Shown: one piece after another, positions 1-6,021 of the stretch | Numbering within the stretch: the first letter of the stretch is position 1 | How the letters are laid out: each line of letters opens with the position of its first letter | Assembly: GCA_017381395.1 (NCBI GenBank) | Contig: JAFOCH010000045.1 | Span: forward strand, 1 to 9,931 | DNA length: 9,931 nt | Source: Clostridia bacterium | GTDB lineage: Bacteria; Bacillota; Clostridia; Oscillospirales; Acutalibacteraceae | Direction: 5' to 3' | Program-made: the position numbers and the translations under genes | Notes under the pieces: generated by a model | The model's input: only the letters and a program-made list of their open reading frames with translations | Told to the model about the DNA's origin: nothing | Database searches by the model: none

Positions 1-120
1 AGCTTGTACCAGAACACAATTCTGTCGCTCAAAAAATCTTACCTGTCCATGCAAGTGTGGATAGGCATCCGACCCACTAACAATCGCTACGGCGTCGGGT
101 AATATCGGCTTTTGTTTCAT
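1..120 (-). CDS. Cu/Zn superoxide dismutase-like protein, N-terminus (partial)
   Basis: The first 40 codons of a minus-strand gene run off the left edge. The start is the ATG whose complement is at 118-120, preceded on the minus strand by the Shine-Dalgarno AGGTGAG (within 121-133). The peptide begins MKQKPILPDAVAIVSGSDAY and continues with a PHLHGQVRFFERQNCVLVQA stretch. The pattern of a G-D/E-A-Y-P then H/T-G-x-V-x-F-x-x, a short turn, and V-L-V-x-A resembles the first beta strands of clostridial superoxide dismutase family proteins, where an E-I-x-G-L-P usually follows. There is no signal peptide, so a cytoplasmic protein is suggested. No copper or zinc ligands lie in the visible part, so catalytic competence cannot be judged. 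The gene is divergent from the PASTA protein gene. Family assignment is from recall of the N-terminal pattern only. Confidence 0.6.
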   Translation of the reverse strand, partial: MKQKPILPDAVAIVSGSDAYPHLHGQVRFFERQNCVLVQA

Positions 121-135
121 AAACTCACCTCATAA

Positions 136-157
136 CAGTTTATGCGTTGCATAACTG
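136..157. promoter_or_regulatory. Inverted repeat in the divergent intergenic region
   Basis: The arms are CAGTTTATGC (136-145) and GCATAACTG (149-157). They are inverted copies except for one extra T, with a 3-base centre. The repeat lies in the 5' leader or promoter zone of the minus-strand SOD-like gene. On that strand a TTGACA (complement of 173-178) sits upstream, but no good -10 follows at the right distance. The repeat could be an operator or a leader hairpin; its function is unproven. Confidence 0.35.
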
Positions 158-183
158 ATATGTGTAAAAAATTGTCAATTTAC

Positions 184-213
184 TTGCACCTACAACTTTC
201 GATGTGCTATAAT
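184..213 (+). promoter_or_regulatory. SigA-type promoter for the PASTA protein gene
   Basis: The -35 is TTGCAC (184-189) and the -10 is TATAAT (208-213), separated by 18 bases. A TGC just before the -10 makes it an extended -10. Expected transcription start is near 220, which is also where the AAGGCGGTGAT Shine-Dalgarno (220-230, one mismatch to the full anti-SD complement) begins, so the leader must be very short. Confidence 0.7.
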
Positions 214-233
214 TAACCCAAGGCGGTGATGAA

Positions 234-1805
234 ATGAAAAAAATCAAAATTAAATATTGTTTAATTGTAAGTGCATCTCTCCTTCTTGCAGCAACAATTT
301 TTCTAATTTTTTACTTCAATAGGAGTGTCGTTGTTCCTCAAATTTCCGGAAAAAACATAACTACAGCTACAAAGATCCTTAATGAAGCAGGTCTAAAAGC
401 AAAAACGTTGTATGAATATAACGATACAGTTTTAAAAGATATTGTAATTTCTCAGAATATTGAAGTAGGCAGTGATGTTAAATATAATACTTCTATAACC
501 ATTATTGTAAGCAAGGGGATAGAGCAGATTACGCTTCCTGACGTTAAAAATAGCAGTTTAGAAGATGCTAATGATACGCTAAAAAAACTTGGTTTTTCTG
601 TGGTTACTGAAGAACAATTCAGTAAAACAATAACCGAAGGAAATGTTATTGCCCAAAGTGTTTTAGCAGGTGAACAGGCCGATAAGGGCTCTACAATAAA
701 GCTTATAATAAGCAAGGGCCGCGACCTTGTTGAAGTACCTAATATTAAAGGAATGTCGCTGAAAAAAGCAGAGCAGACTTTAAAAAATGCCGACTTATAT
801 CTTCAAACTGAGAATAAAATCCAGTTTAGCAATACCATAAAAGAAGGATATATAATTTCGCAAGATATTAAAGAGCATGATCAAACTGACAGATATTCGG
901 CTATTAATGTCGTAATTAGTGCAGGGGTGGCTAATAAGGCAGGCACAACAACTTCAAACGCCAATAGATTTGGTAAAGTAACCACGCAAGGAAATTGGGT
1001 TTATTTCGCTGGAAGTGATTCTGCTATATACAGAATGAGGAAAGATAGAAGCGAATTACAACTCATTTGTAATTATTCTGCAGTGTCCTTAAATGTTGTC
1101 GGCGAGTGGATATACTTTGTGGATGGTACGGTTGGTGGAATTCACAAAGTAAGGATTGATGGCACAGGAAAAACCAAGATAAGTAATGTTACAAGCTATA
1201 AAGTTTATGTCGATGGTGATTGGATTTATTATACAGATCAATATTGGGGTGGAAAACTTTATAGAATGAAGAGCGACGGCAGTTCGGTAAAGCAGATTAC
1301 CAGTAAACAATGCCGAGATTATATTATAAACAAAGGGTACGTTTATTTTACAGAATCATCAGAGGGGATAGTTTATAAATGTAAGATTGATGGCACGGGT
1401 GAAACAATGCTTTGTGCAGGTTTTGTTGGTAACTATCTCACTTTAGCAGGAAATAAGTTAGTAGTCGTAAGTAATAATGAAAATATTTTTAGTGTGAACC
1501 TTAATGGAAGTGGATACCATTCTTTTCAAACTAACAATACTCAATATGCTTTTTTAAACGGCTATGATGGATGGGTTTATTATCTTGAGCATGATTTTCG
1601 TTATGGTTCCGATGTGATTTCTTCATTTGGCAGAATGAGGTTTGATGGCAGTCAGAAAACAAAAATATATGAATATAATTATTTAAATCACGCAGATGGT
1701 TTTATCAATGTTGTAGATGGCTGGATATATTTTCAAAACGAACATGAGAATGACAATCTTTACCGCGTAAAAATTGATGGTACAAAGATTGAGAGAATGG
1801 GATAA
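234..1805 (+). CDS. Membrane-anchored PASTA-domain protein with DUF5050-like beta-propeller
   Basis: This 523-residue surface protein has a short basic N-terminus and one membrane helix (about residues 9-28). Three PASTA domains follow (about 32-95, 99-162 and 166-231), each opening with V/L-P-x-I/V and ending in V/I-S-K/A-G. A short Thr/Asn-rich linker leads to a C-terminal half of seven repeats of the form G-x-W-I/V-Y-F ... L/I-Y-R-M-K-x-D-G-x-x-x-x-x-I, typical of DUF5050 propeller-like regions. PASTA modules normally bind muropeptides or peptidoglycan in PknB-type kinases and in penicillin-binding proteins; here there is no kinase or transpeptidase domain. The likely topology is N-terminus in, with PASTA and propeller outside, suggesting a cell-wall-bound sensor or adhesin-like role (inference). 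Start ATG 234 is supported by AAGGCGGTGAT four bases upstream and a strong promoter. No terminator is visible after the TAA, so the next small gene may be co-transcribed. Confidence 0.85.
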   Translation: MKKIKIKYCLIVSASLLLAATIFLIFYFNRSVVVPQISGKNITTATKILNEAGLKAKTLYEYNDTVLKDIVISQNIEVGSDVKYNTSITIIVSKGIEQITLPDVKNSSLEDANDTLKKLGFSVVTEEQFSKTITEGNVIAQSVLAGEQADKGSTIKLIISKGRDLVEVPNIKGMSLKKAEQTLKNADLYLQTENKIQFSNTIKEGYIISQDIKEHDQTDRYSAINVVISAGVANKAGTTTSNANRFGKVTTQGNWVYFAGSDSAIYRMRKDRSELQLICNYSAVSLNVVGEWIYFVDGTVGGIHKVRIDGTGKTKISNVTSYKVYVDGDWIYYTDQYWGGKLYRMKSDGSSVKQITSKQCRDYIINKGYVYFTESSEGIVYKCKIDGTGETMLCAGFVGNYLTLAGNKLVVVSNNENIFSVNLNGSGYHSFQTNNTQYAFLNGYDGWVYYLEHDFRYGSDVISSFGRMRFDGSQKTKIYEYNYLNHADGFINVVDGWIYFQNEHENDNLYRVKIDGTKIERMG

Positions 1806-1876
1806 TTAGGAATCTAATGAATAATCAATACTTTTTGCGGCTTTGTCATTTTTAAGCTATAAGGCGGTGGTTACGC

Positions 1877-2170
1877 ATGAAGAAAATTGCACAAGGCAAA
1901 TTCGAAATATTCGCAACAAAGAGGGATGCGATAGATAGGTTTATGCAATTGCAGGGCGTTTGTCGCGAAAACATAAGCGGCGAAAAGGCAATTCAATTTA
2001 ATTGCACGTCAAAGGGTGAAATTTTTATCACTAACCCTCCAACAAGGCGTGTTGAGAAGCTGATTTCTATTTATCTTAACGCCGACATTATTGAGCAGGA
2101 CGGAAAAACATACGTATCATATTACACGAGATTCAGTAAATTTAGTAATGTTTTAAAATTGATTAGTTAG
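1877..2170 (+). CDS. Hypothetical protein, probably truncated by an in-frame TAG
   Basis: The 97-codon frame begins at ATG 1877 after a good Shine-Dalgarno (AAGGCGGTGG, 1861-1870) and stops at TAG 2168-2170. I do not recognise the family. The product is mixed alpha/beta, with a Lys/Arg-rich helix containing K-R-D-A-I-D-R-F near the N-terminus, then strands (E-I-F-I-T-N-P-P and K-T-Y-V-S-Y-Y). It ends in a hydrophobic run (VLKLIS) that reads like the first part of a membrane helix. The same frame continues open past the TAG for 66 codons, so this is probably the cytoplasmic half of a longer membrane protein. It follows the PASTA gene by 71 bases, with no terminator or credible promoter between, so co-transcription is likely. 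The truncated product would lack its membrane region. Confidence 0.6.
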   Translation: MKKIAQGKFEIFATKRDAIDRFMQLQGVCRENISGEKAIQFNCTSKGEIFITNPPTRRVEKLISIYLNADIIEQDGKTYVSYYTRFSKFSNVLKLIS

Positions 2171-2371
2171 ATACTTATTTTAATTGGTACAATATTTGCT
2201 TTTATAAGCGGGTATAAAACTGCGCGATTTATTAATTTGCTTTTCACCTTATTTGTTGTTTATGAAATATATATTGGCGCAAAGGAAAAAAACAACTCGC
2301 CAAAGGATTCTGAAATATTGATAAAAGAGCTTGAAAAAAGAGTTAATGCGGTAAACAAATGGAATGAGTGA
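2171..2371 (+). pseudogene. C-terminal membrane part of the TAG-interrupted gene
   Basis: This segment continues the frame of the gene at 1877 without a further stop for 66 codons, to TGA 2369-2371. It encodes ILILIGTIFAFISGY (second part of a membrane helix starting before the TAG), a short polar turn, a second helix (FINLLFTLFVVYEIYIG), and a charged C-terminal helix rich in Lys and Glu (ILIKELEKRVNAVNKWNE). It contains no in-frame ATG and no Shine-Dalgarno, so it is unlikely to be translated alone. Together with the upstream part it would make a protein of about 164 residues with two membrane helices and a cytoplasmic tail. The simplest reading is a single nonsense mutation; readthrough or a sequencing error are alternatives. 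Confidence 0.6.
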
Positions 2372-2390
2372 AAATAGTTTTACGCTTTAA

Positions 2391-2418
2391 TTGCATCATA
2401 TTGTGGGGGTGCTATAAT
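2391..2418 (+). promoter_or_regulatory. SigA-type promoter for the lipoprotein gene
   Basis: The -35 is TTGCAT (2391-2396) and the -10 is TATAAT (2413-2418), with a 16-base spacer and an extended -10 TGC. The ten bases GTGCTATAAT (2409-2418) are identical to those at 204-213 and 6840-6849. The position shows that translation of the downstream gene starts at 2440, not at the GTG at 2368, which lies upstream of this promoter. Confidence 0.65.
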
Positions 2419-2439
2419 AAATTTAGGGAGGCGAAAGCG

Positions 2440-3345
2440 ATGAGAAAAATGATGACTGTCATAATATCTATACTTTTAATTTTGGGTTGTTTGTGTTCGT
2501 GTAAGGCGGAGGGAACTAAAACAAGCGAAGCCGATAATAAAAAAGAGAATTACCGAGAGCATCAGGAGCTCACCGCATTTCAAACGTCCTTTGATGCAGA
2601 TAATATGCTGCGAGTTTCGATACCCGAAGCTAATCTCAACAATGTTTTTATTCGGGAAACATCGGCAAATGAACTTTTAGACAATGATATATACGGGCAG
2701 GTTTATCTTTTGGCTGATGACCGTTACGGAGGCAACCGCGGAACGTCGGATCATTATTTGGTGGTGGTAACCAATGATAAAATAGTTGTTGAAGACCTTT
2801 CAAAATGGGAGGACCAAGCTTGTTATTCGGGAAATATTGAGTTGTGTGATTTTGACGGCGACGGGGATAAGGAGATTTTGTTACACGAATGTGTAGGAAT
2901 GACCGGAGGAGCAGGGCAGTATTTATCCCGTGTGTTTAATTTCGATGATAACAAATTGGTCGAAATGTTTTGTTCCGATAATGGCACAAATGATTTCAAT
3001 ACAGGTTTTTCTATAAAGATTTTAAAAGACAGAAAATTTGTAATAGAAAATGAAATTACCAAGTATAGCGAACAGTTCCGTCTTGAAGATAGAAAGGACG
3101 ATTATTTCGATTCCTGGTATGACAAAAATGGGGATCCTGTGGAGCAGGAAATACTTGTTGACAGCTTTTACGAATTTTCGCCGGTTGACATAGATAAAGA
3201 TGGAGTTTATGAAATCGTGGGTCGCCAGTACGTGTCGTTAATTGGACATAGCGACGGAATCGGCAGTGCCACGACAGTATTGAAATTTAATAATGAAGCA
3301 TCAAAATTCGAGATAATCGAAACAAGTTTTTCTCTCGAATTTTAA
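2440..3345 (+). CDS. Secreted lipoprotein with FG-GAP-like calcium-loop motifs
   Basis: The 301-residue product starts at ATG 2440, nine bases after AGGGAGG (2425-2431). Residues 1-21 form a lipoprotein signal: basic N-terminus, hydrophobic core, then candidate lipobox cysteines at C17 (ILGC) or C21 (LCSC). A charged, flexible linker follows. Two acidic loops, D137-F-D-G-D-G-D-K-E145 and D250-I-D-K-D-G-V-Y-E258, match the D-x-D-x-D-G-x-x-E pattern of calcium-binding loops found in FG-GAP/VCBS repeat proteins, and each is followed by hydrophobic strand residues. These motifs suggest an extracellular, metal-stabilised beta-rich domain anchored to the membrane by lipid. No enzymatic motif is visible. 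The gene has its own promoter and ends before a strong terminator, so it is monocistronic. With the PASTA protein it forms a surface-protein cluster, but a functional link is only inferred. Such FG-GAP-like lipoproteins are common and mostly uncharacterised in Clostridia. Confidence 0.75.
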   Translation: MRKMMTVIISILLILGCLCSCKAEGTKTSEADNKKENYREHQELTAFQTSFDADNMLRVSIPEANLNNVFIRETSANELLDNDIYGQVYLLADDRYGGNRGTSDHYLVVVTNDKIVVEDLSKWEDQACYSGNIELCDFDGDGDKEILLHECVGMTGGAGQYLSRVFNFDDNKLVEMFCSDNGTNDFNTGFSIKILKDRKFVIENEITKYSEQFRLEDRKDDYFDSWYDKNGDPVEQEILVDSFYEFSPVDIDKDGVYEIVGRQYVSLIGHSDGIGSATTVLKFNNEASKFEIIETSFSLEF

Positions 3346-3376
3346 AGAAAGTACGATAATATATCTATTTTGTGAC

Positions 3377-3415
3377 AAATACCTCCGCCCTTTTAATGGC
3401 GGAGGTATTTCTTTT
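3377..3415. terminator. Strong rho-independent terminator, probably bidirectional
   Basis: A perfect 13-bp stem (3377-3389 with 3398-3410, arm AAATACCTCCGCC) encloses an 8-base loop. On the plus strand it is followed by CTTTT, and the arm's own TTT adds to the U-tract. It ends the lipoprotein transcript 32 bases after its stop. Confidence 0.8.
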
Positions 3416-3473
3416 CCGCTCCTCATATTTTCCTCAAATCCGCACATACTACCGAAAAAGTGAGGGTGGTAAA

Positions 3474-3758
3474 ATGGAGTCGATTTGGGAAAGGTCGGTC
3501 GAGCGGCCGCAATTTGACACGCTGAAAGGTGAGCGCAAAACCGACGTTTTAATCATCGGCGGCGGACTTGCTGGGCTGCTTTCGGCATATATGATGAGGG
3601 AAAAGGGTATTGACTGTATTTTGGTTGAGGCGGAGAGGATTTGTGGCGCAACGACGGCAAACACAACGGCAAAAATCACCTTGCAACACGGTGCGATATA
3701 CGACCGAATGATAAGACGATTTGGCATCGATTTTGCCCGTCTGTATCTCAAAGCGTAA
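3474..3758 (+). CDS. N-terminal fragment of the FAD/Rieske oxidoreductase (94 aa)
   Basis: This is the part translated before the TAA. It contains the FAD ADP-binding fold start (G29-G-G-L-A-G34) but no substrate domain and no Rieske domain, so it cannot be an active enzyme. The frame upstream of 3474 is open back to 3372, but that portion overlaps the terminator hairpin and lacks a Shine-Dalgarno, so ATG 3474 is preferred. Confidence 0.6.
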   Translation: MESIWERSVERPQFDTLKGERKTDVLIIGGGLAGLLSAYMMREKGIDCILVEAERICGATTANTTAKITLQHGAIYDRMIRRFGIDFARLYLKA

Positions 3759-3767
3759 ACCGACGCT

Positions 3768-4784
3768 ATGGAAAAATGTTGCGAGCTTTGTGAAAATATT
3801 GACTGCGATTACAAAAAGGTTGACGCTTACCTTTACACCCTTTGCGATGCCGAAAAGCTCAAAAAAGAGGTCGCGGCAATAAATAAACTCGGTTTTCCCG
3901 CCGAATTTGTCGAAAAAACGCCGCTTCCTTTTGCGGTCAAAGGCGCAGTGAGGGTGAAAAATCAGGCACAGTTCAATCCGCTGAAATTCGCCTTTGCCAT
4001 CGCAAAGGACCTGCCGATTTATGAAAATACCCGCGTCACCGAGCTGGGTCCCAACCTCGCCGTGACCAAAAATGGAAGCATCCGTTTCAAAAAGGCGATT
4101 GTCGCAACCCATTTTCCGTTTCTCAATAAACACGGCGGATATTTCCTAAAAATGTATCAGCATCGTTCCTACATTTTGGCGGTCAAAAATGCCGCCGAGC
4201 TCGACGGAATCTACGTTGACGAGGCAAAAAACGGGATGTCATTCCGAAATTATAATGGTCATTTGCTCATCGGCGGCGGTGATCACCGTACGGGCAAAAA
4301 GGGTGGAAATTGGGAGGAGCTTAACCGTTTTCGTGAAAAATATTATGCCGACTCGCGAGTGGTTGCTAAATACGCAACCCAGGACTGCATGACCCTCGAC
4401 GACATCGCCTATATCGGCAAATATTCGCGGCGCACTCCCAATCTGTTTGTCGCAACCGGCTTTAATAAATGGGGTATGACCTCGTCAATGATTGCGGCAA
4501 TGCTTTTGACCGATTTGGTGCAGGGAAAGGAAAATCCTTATGTACATGTGTTTTCACCGAGTCGATGTATGTTGCGACCACAGCTCTTTATCAATATTTT
4601 CGAGGCGCTGGTCGGCATCCTCACACCAACCGCACCACGCTGTCCGCACCTCGGTTGTGCGCTGAAATACAACCAAGCCGAGCATTCGTGGGACTGCTCC
4701 TGTCACGGCTCCCGATTCTCCGAAAGGGGTCGTCTGCTCAACAACCCTGCCAACGCTGACAAGCGAATGAAACCGAAGAAATGA
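3768..4784 (+). CDS. C-terminal fragment of the FAD/Rieske oxidoreductase
   Basis: This is the remainder of the frame after the TAA, with a possible internal ATG at 3768, three codons past the stop (codon 99). It holds most of the flavoprotein substrate and FAD C-terminal segments and the Rieske cluster ligands, but lacks the N-terminal GxGxxG needed to bind the FAD ADP moiety. No Shine-Dalgarno precedes 3768, so independent translation is doubtful. Translational coupling across the 9-base gap from the TAA is possible but would yield two chains of a domain that is normally continuous. Confidence 0.5.
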   Translation: MEKCCELCENIDCDYKKVDAYLYTLCDAEKLKKEVAAINKLGFPAEFVEKTPLPFAVKGAVRVKNQAQFNPLKFAFAIAKDLPIYENTRVTELGPNLAVTKNGSIRFKKAIVATHFPFLNKHGGYFLKMYQHRSYILAVKNAAELDGIYVDEAKNGMSFRNYNGHLLIGGGDHRTGKKGGNWEELNRFREKYYADSRVVAKYATQDCMTLDDIAYIGKYSRRTPNLFVATGFNKWGMTSSMIAAMLLTDLVQGKENPYVHVFSPSRCMLRPQLFINIFEALVGILTPTAPRCPHLGCALKYNQAEHSWDCSCHGSRFSERGRLLNNPANADKRMKPKK

Positions 4785-4787
4785 TAT

Positions 4788-4825
4788 AAATTCCGTCGAA
4801 GACGCTTTCGGCGGAATTTTTTATA
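4788..4825 (+). terminator. Rho-independent terminator after the oxidoreductase
   Basis: The stem pairs 4788-4800 with 4807-4819 (13 bp including one G-U), with a 6-base loop GACGCT and the run TTTTTT at 4817-4822 in and after the 3' arm. It lies three bases past the TGA at 4784. Confidence 0.8.
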
Positions 4826-4843
4826 AAGAAATATTTTCACCGA

Positions 4844-4872
4844 TTGTTTTTGCGCCAGGGTCGTGATATAAT
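4844..4872 (+). promoter_or_regulatory. Promoter for the Gfo/Idh/MocA dehydrogenase gene
   Basis: The -35 is TTGTTT (4844-4849) and the -10 is TATAAT (4867-4872), with a 17-base spacer and an extended -10 TGA. It sits directly after the terminator at 4788-4825, as expected for an independent unit. Confidence 0.65.
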
Positions 4873-4900
4873 TAAAAAAATGCTTTGGAGTTGATGCAAG

Positions 4901-5950
4901 GTGAAAAAGACGTATAAGGTTGGCATTGTCGGCTTTGGCGGTCAGGGGTATTCCCATACCAAAACGATTGCAGAAATCGAAAATATCGAGGTAGGCGGCA
5001 TATTTGACATTGCCGATGCCCGAATTGATTTCGCCAAGGAAAAGGGCTTTCACGCCTATAAAAGCTATGACGAAATGCTTTCCGATCCCGAAATTGATAT
5101 AATCACCGTCGCAACTCCTAACGATTCGCATCATCGCTTGACTGTGGCGGCACTCCGCGCAGGAAAGCACGTCGTTTGCGAAAAGCCGGCTGCCATGAAT
5201 TCGGATGAGCTCGCCGATATGATAAGGGTTGCGGGTGAATGCGGACGAATTTTTACCGTGCATCAAAATAGACGCTACGATGCCGATTTTCGCGTAATGA
5301 AAAAGATTTATGACGAGGATGAGCTTGGTCCTGTCCATCGTTTTGAGCGCAGGGTACAGGGCTGCAACGGAATACCAAAGGATTGGCGCAGTCAGCCCGA
5401 ATTTGGCGGCGGAATGATGCTCGATTGGGGCGTCCATCTGCTCGACCAAACCCTCCAACTTATTCCTGAAAAGATTAAAAAGGTGTATTGTCGCCTCGAA
5501 CACGTTACAAACGAGCTTTGCGACGATGGAGTGACTGTTTGGCTTACTTTTGAAAGTGGTCTCCTTGCTGTTGTCGAGGTCGCAACATCTAATTTTATCG
5601 AATTGCCCCATTGGTATATGCTCGGTCGCGATGGCTCGGCGATTATCCGCGGATGGAAGGCAAACGATGGCGAAATCGTAAAAAGTATCGGAGATGCAGG
5701 CGAGGTTGAGCCGGTGCTTACCGCCAGCGGAATTACAAAAACAATGGCACCTCGACGCGAGGATACGATTAAACGAATGGAATTACCAGCCGTAGAAACT
5801 GACCTGCGCGACTTTTACCATAACATAATGACGACCATTGAAGGAAAGACCGAGCAGGCAATTTCCAATGATAGCGTAATGAGGGTGTTTAAGCTGATGG
5901 AGGCGGCATTCAGGTCGGCCGAGCTTAACGAAACGGTTGATTTCGAATAA
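4901..5950 (+). CDS. Gfo/Idh/MocA-family NAD(P)-dependent oxidoreductase
   Basis: This 349-residue cytoplasmic dehydrogenase is probably sugar- or cyclitol-directed. Its N-terminal Rossmann fold has G11-F-G-G-Q-G16 after a beta strand (KVGIV), then an acidic D at the end of the second strand (GGIFDIADA). Next come the I-D-I-I-T-V-A-T-P-N-D-S-H-H segment and the family's E94-K-P96, whose lysine is catalytic. The C-terminal domain carries G169-G-G-M-M-L-D175-W-G-V-H179-L-L-D182, where D175 and H179 are the usual catalytic or substrate residues. Length is normal for the family. The start is the GTG at 4901: it precedes the conserved KVGIVGFG and has GGAG (4887-4890) ten bases upstream, while the nearby ATG at 4894 is out of frame. 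The gene has its own promoter, and no transporter or sugar kinase adjoins it, so the substrate cannot be named. Confidence 0.9.
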   Translation: MKKTYKVGIVGFGGQGYSHTKTIAEIENIEVGGIFDIADARIDFAKEKGFHAYKSYDEMLSDPEIDIITVATPNDSHHRLTVAALRAGKHVVCEKPAAMNSDELADMIRVAGECGRIFTVHQNRRYDADFRVMKKIYDEDELGPVHRFERRVQGCNGIPKDWRSQPEFGGGMMLDWGVHLLDQTLQLIPEKIKKVYCRLEHVTNELCDDGVTVWLTFESGLLAVVEVATSNFIELPHWYMLGRDGSAIIRGWKANDGEIVKSIGDAGEVEPVLTASGITKTMAPRREDTIKRMELPAVETDLRDFYHNIMTTIEGKTEQAISNDSVMRVFKLMEAAFRSAELNETVDFE

Positions 5951-5953
5951 CTC

Positions 5954-5982
5954 TTTACATACGGGACAATTTGGTGTATAAT
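5954..5982 (+). promoter_or_regulatory. Promoter for yajC
   Basis: The -35 is TTTACA (5954-5959) and the -10 is TATAAT (5977-5982), with a 17-base spacer. It begins three bases after the TAA of the preceding dehydrogenase gene, with no terminator between them. Confidence 0.7.
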
Positions 5983-6021
5983 AATAAAAATATTAGTTAA
6001 TTCACAGGAGGAATAATAAAA

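Larger units (their letters stand above)
3474..4784 (+). pseudogene. FAD-dependent oxidoreductase with Rieske domain, interrupted by TAA
   Basis: One reading frame from ATG 3474 (after GAGGGTGGT) to TGA 4782-4784 encodes a DAO/glycine-oxidase-type flavoprotein fused to a C-terminal Rieske [2Fe-2S] domain, except for a TAA at codon 95 (3756-3758). The N-terminus has the dinucleotide-binding G29-G-G-L-A-G34, then E-A-E-R and the G-A-T-T-A-N-T-T-A-K-I stretch of this family. The middle has the substrate-domain landmarks GGGDHRTGK, QDCMTLDDIAYIG and ATGFNKWGMT. The Rieske ligands are C390-P-H392 and C408-S-C-H411 with 15 residues between H392 and C408. Both halves are otherwise well conserved and in phase, so a single base change (for instance CAA to TAA) is the simplest explanation. 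The encoded enzyme would be a cytoplasmic redox enzyme of unknown substrate. No clear promoter is seen between the terminator and the start. A recent pseudogene is most likely; sequencing error or readthrough are alternatives. Confidence 0.8.

Noticed and set aside
1835..1863. TTGCGG and TATAAG, 17 bases apart, as a promoter for the gene at 1877
   Set aside because: The -10 overlaps the Shine-Dalgarno, so the transcript would start after or inside the RBS.
2168..2170. TAG as a pyrrolysine or reassigned codon
   Set aside because: One TAG in one unknown gene is not evidence for recoding. No pyl gene, PYLIS-like structure or supporting homologue is visible, and a nearby gene carries an unrelated TAA interruption, which favours mutation or error.
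2368..2439. GTG at 2368 as the start of the lipoprotein, extending its N-terminus by 24 residues
   Set aside because: A clear promoter (2391-2418) and AGGGAGG lie downstream of 2368, and starting at ATG 2440 gives a textbook lipoprotein signal peptide. The extension would bury it.
3372..3473. An upstream start for the FAD oxidoreductase
   Set aside because: The extra codons run through the terminator hairpin and have no Shine-Dalgarno. ATG 3474 has GAGGGTGGT and gives the family-like N-terminus.
4703..5611. Long minus-strand open frame opposite the dehydrogenase
   Set aside because: It is antisense to a well-supported Gfo/Idh/MocA gene and to the Rieske region, crosses a terminator and promoter, and shows no recognisable domain. 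It is a codon-bias shadow.
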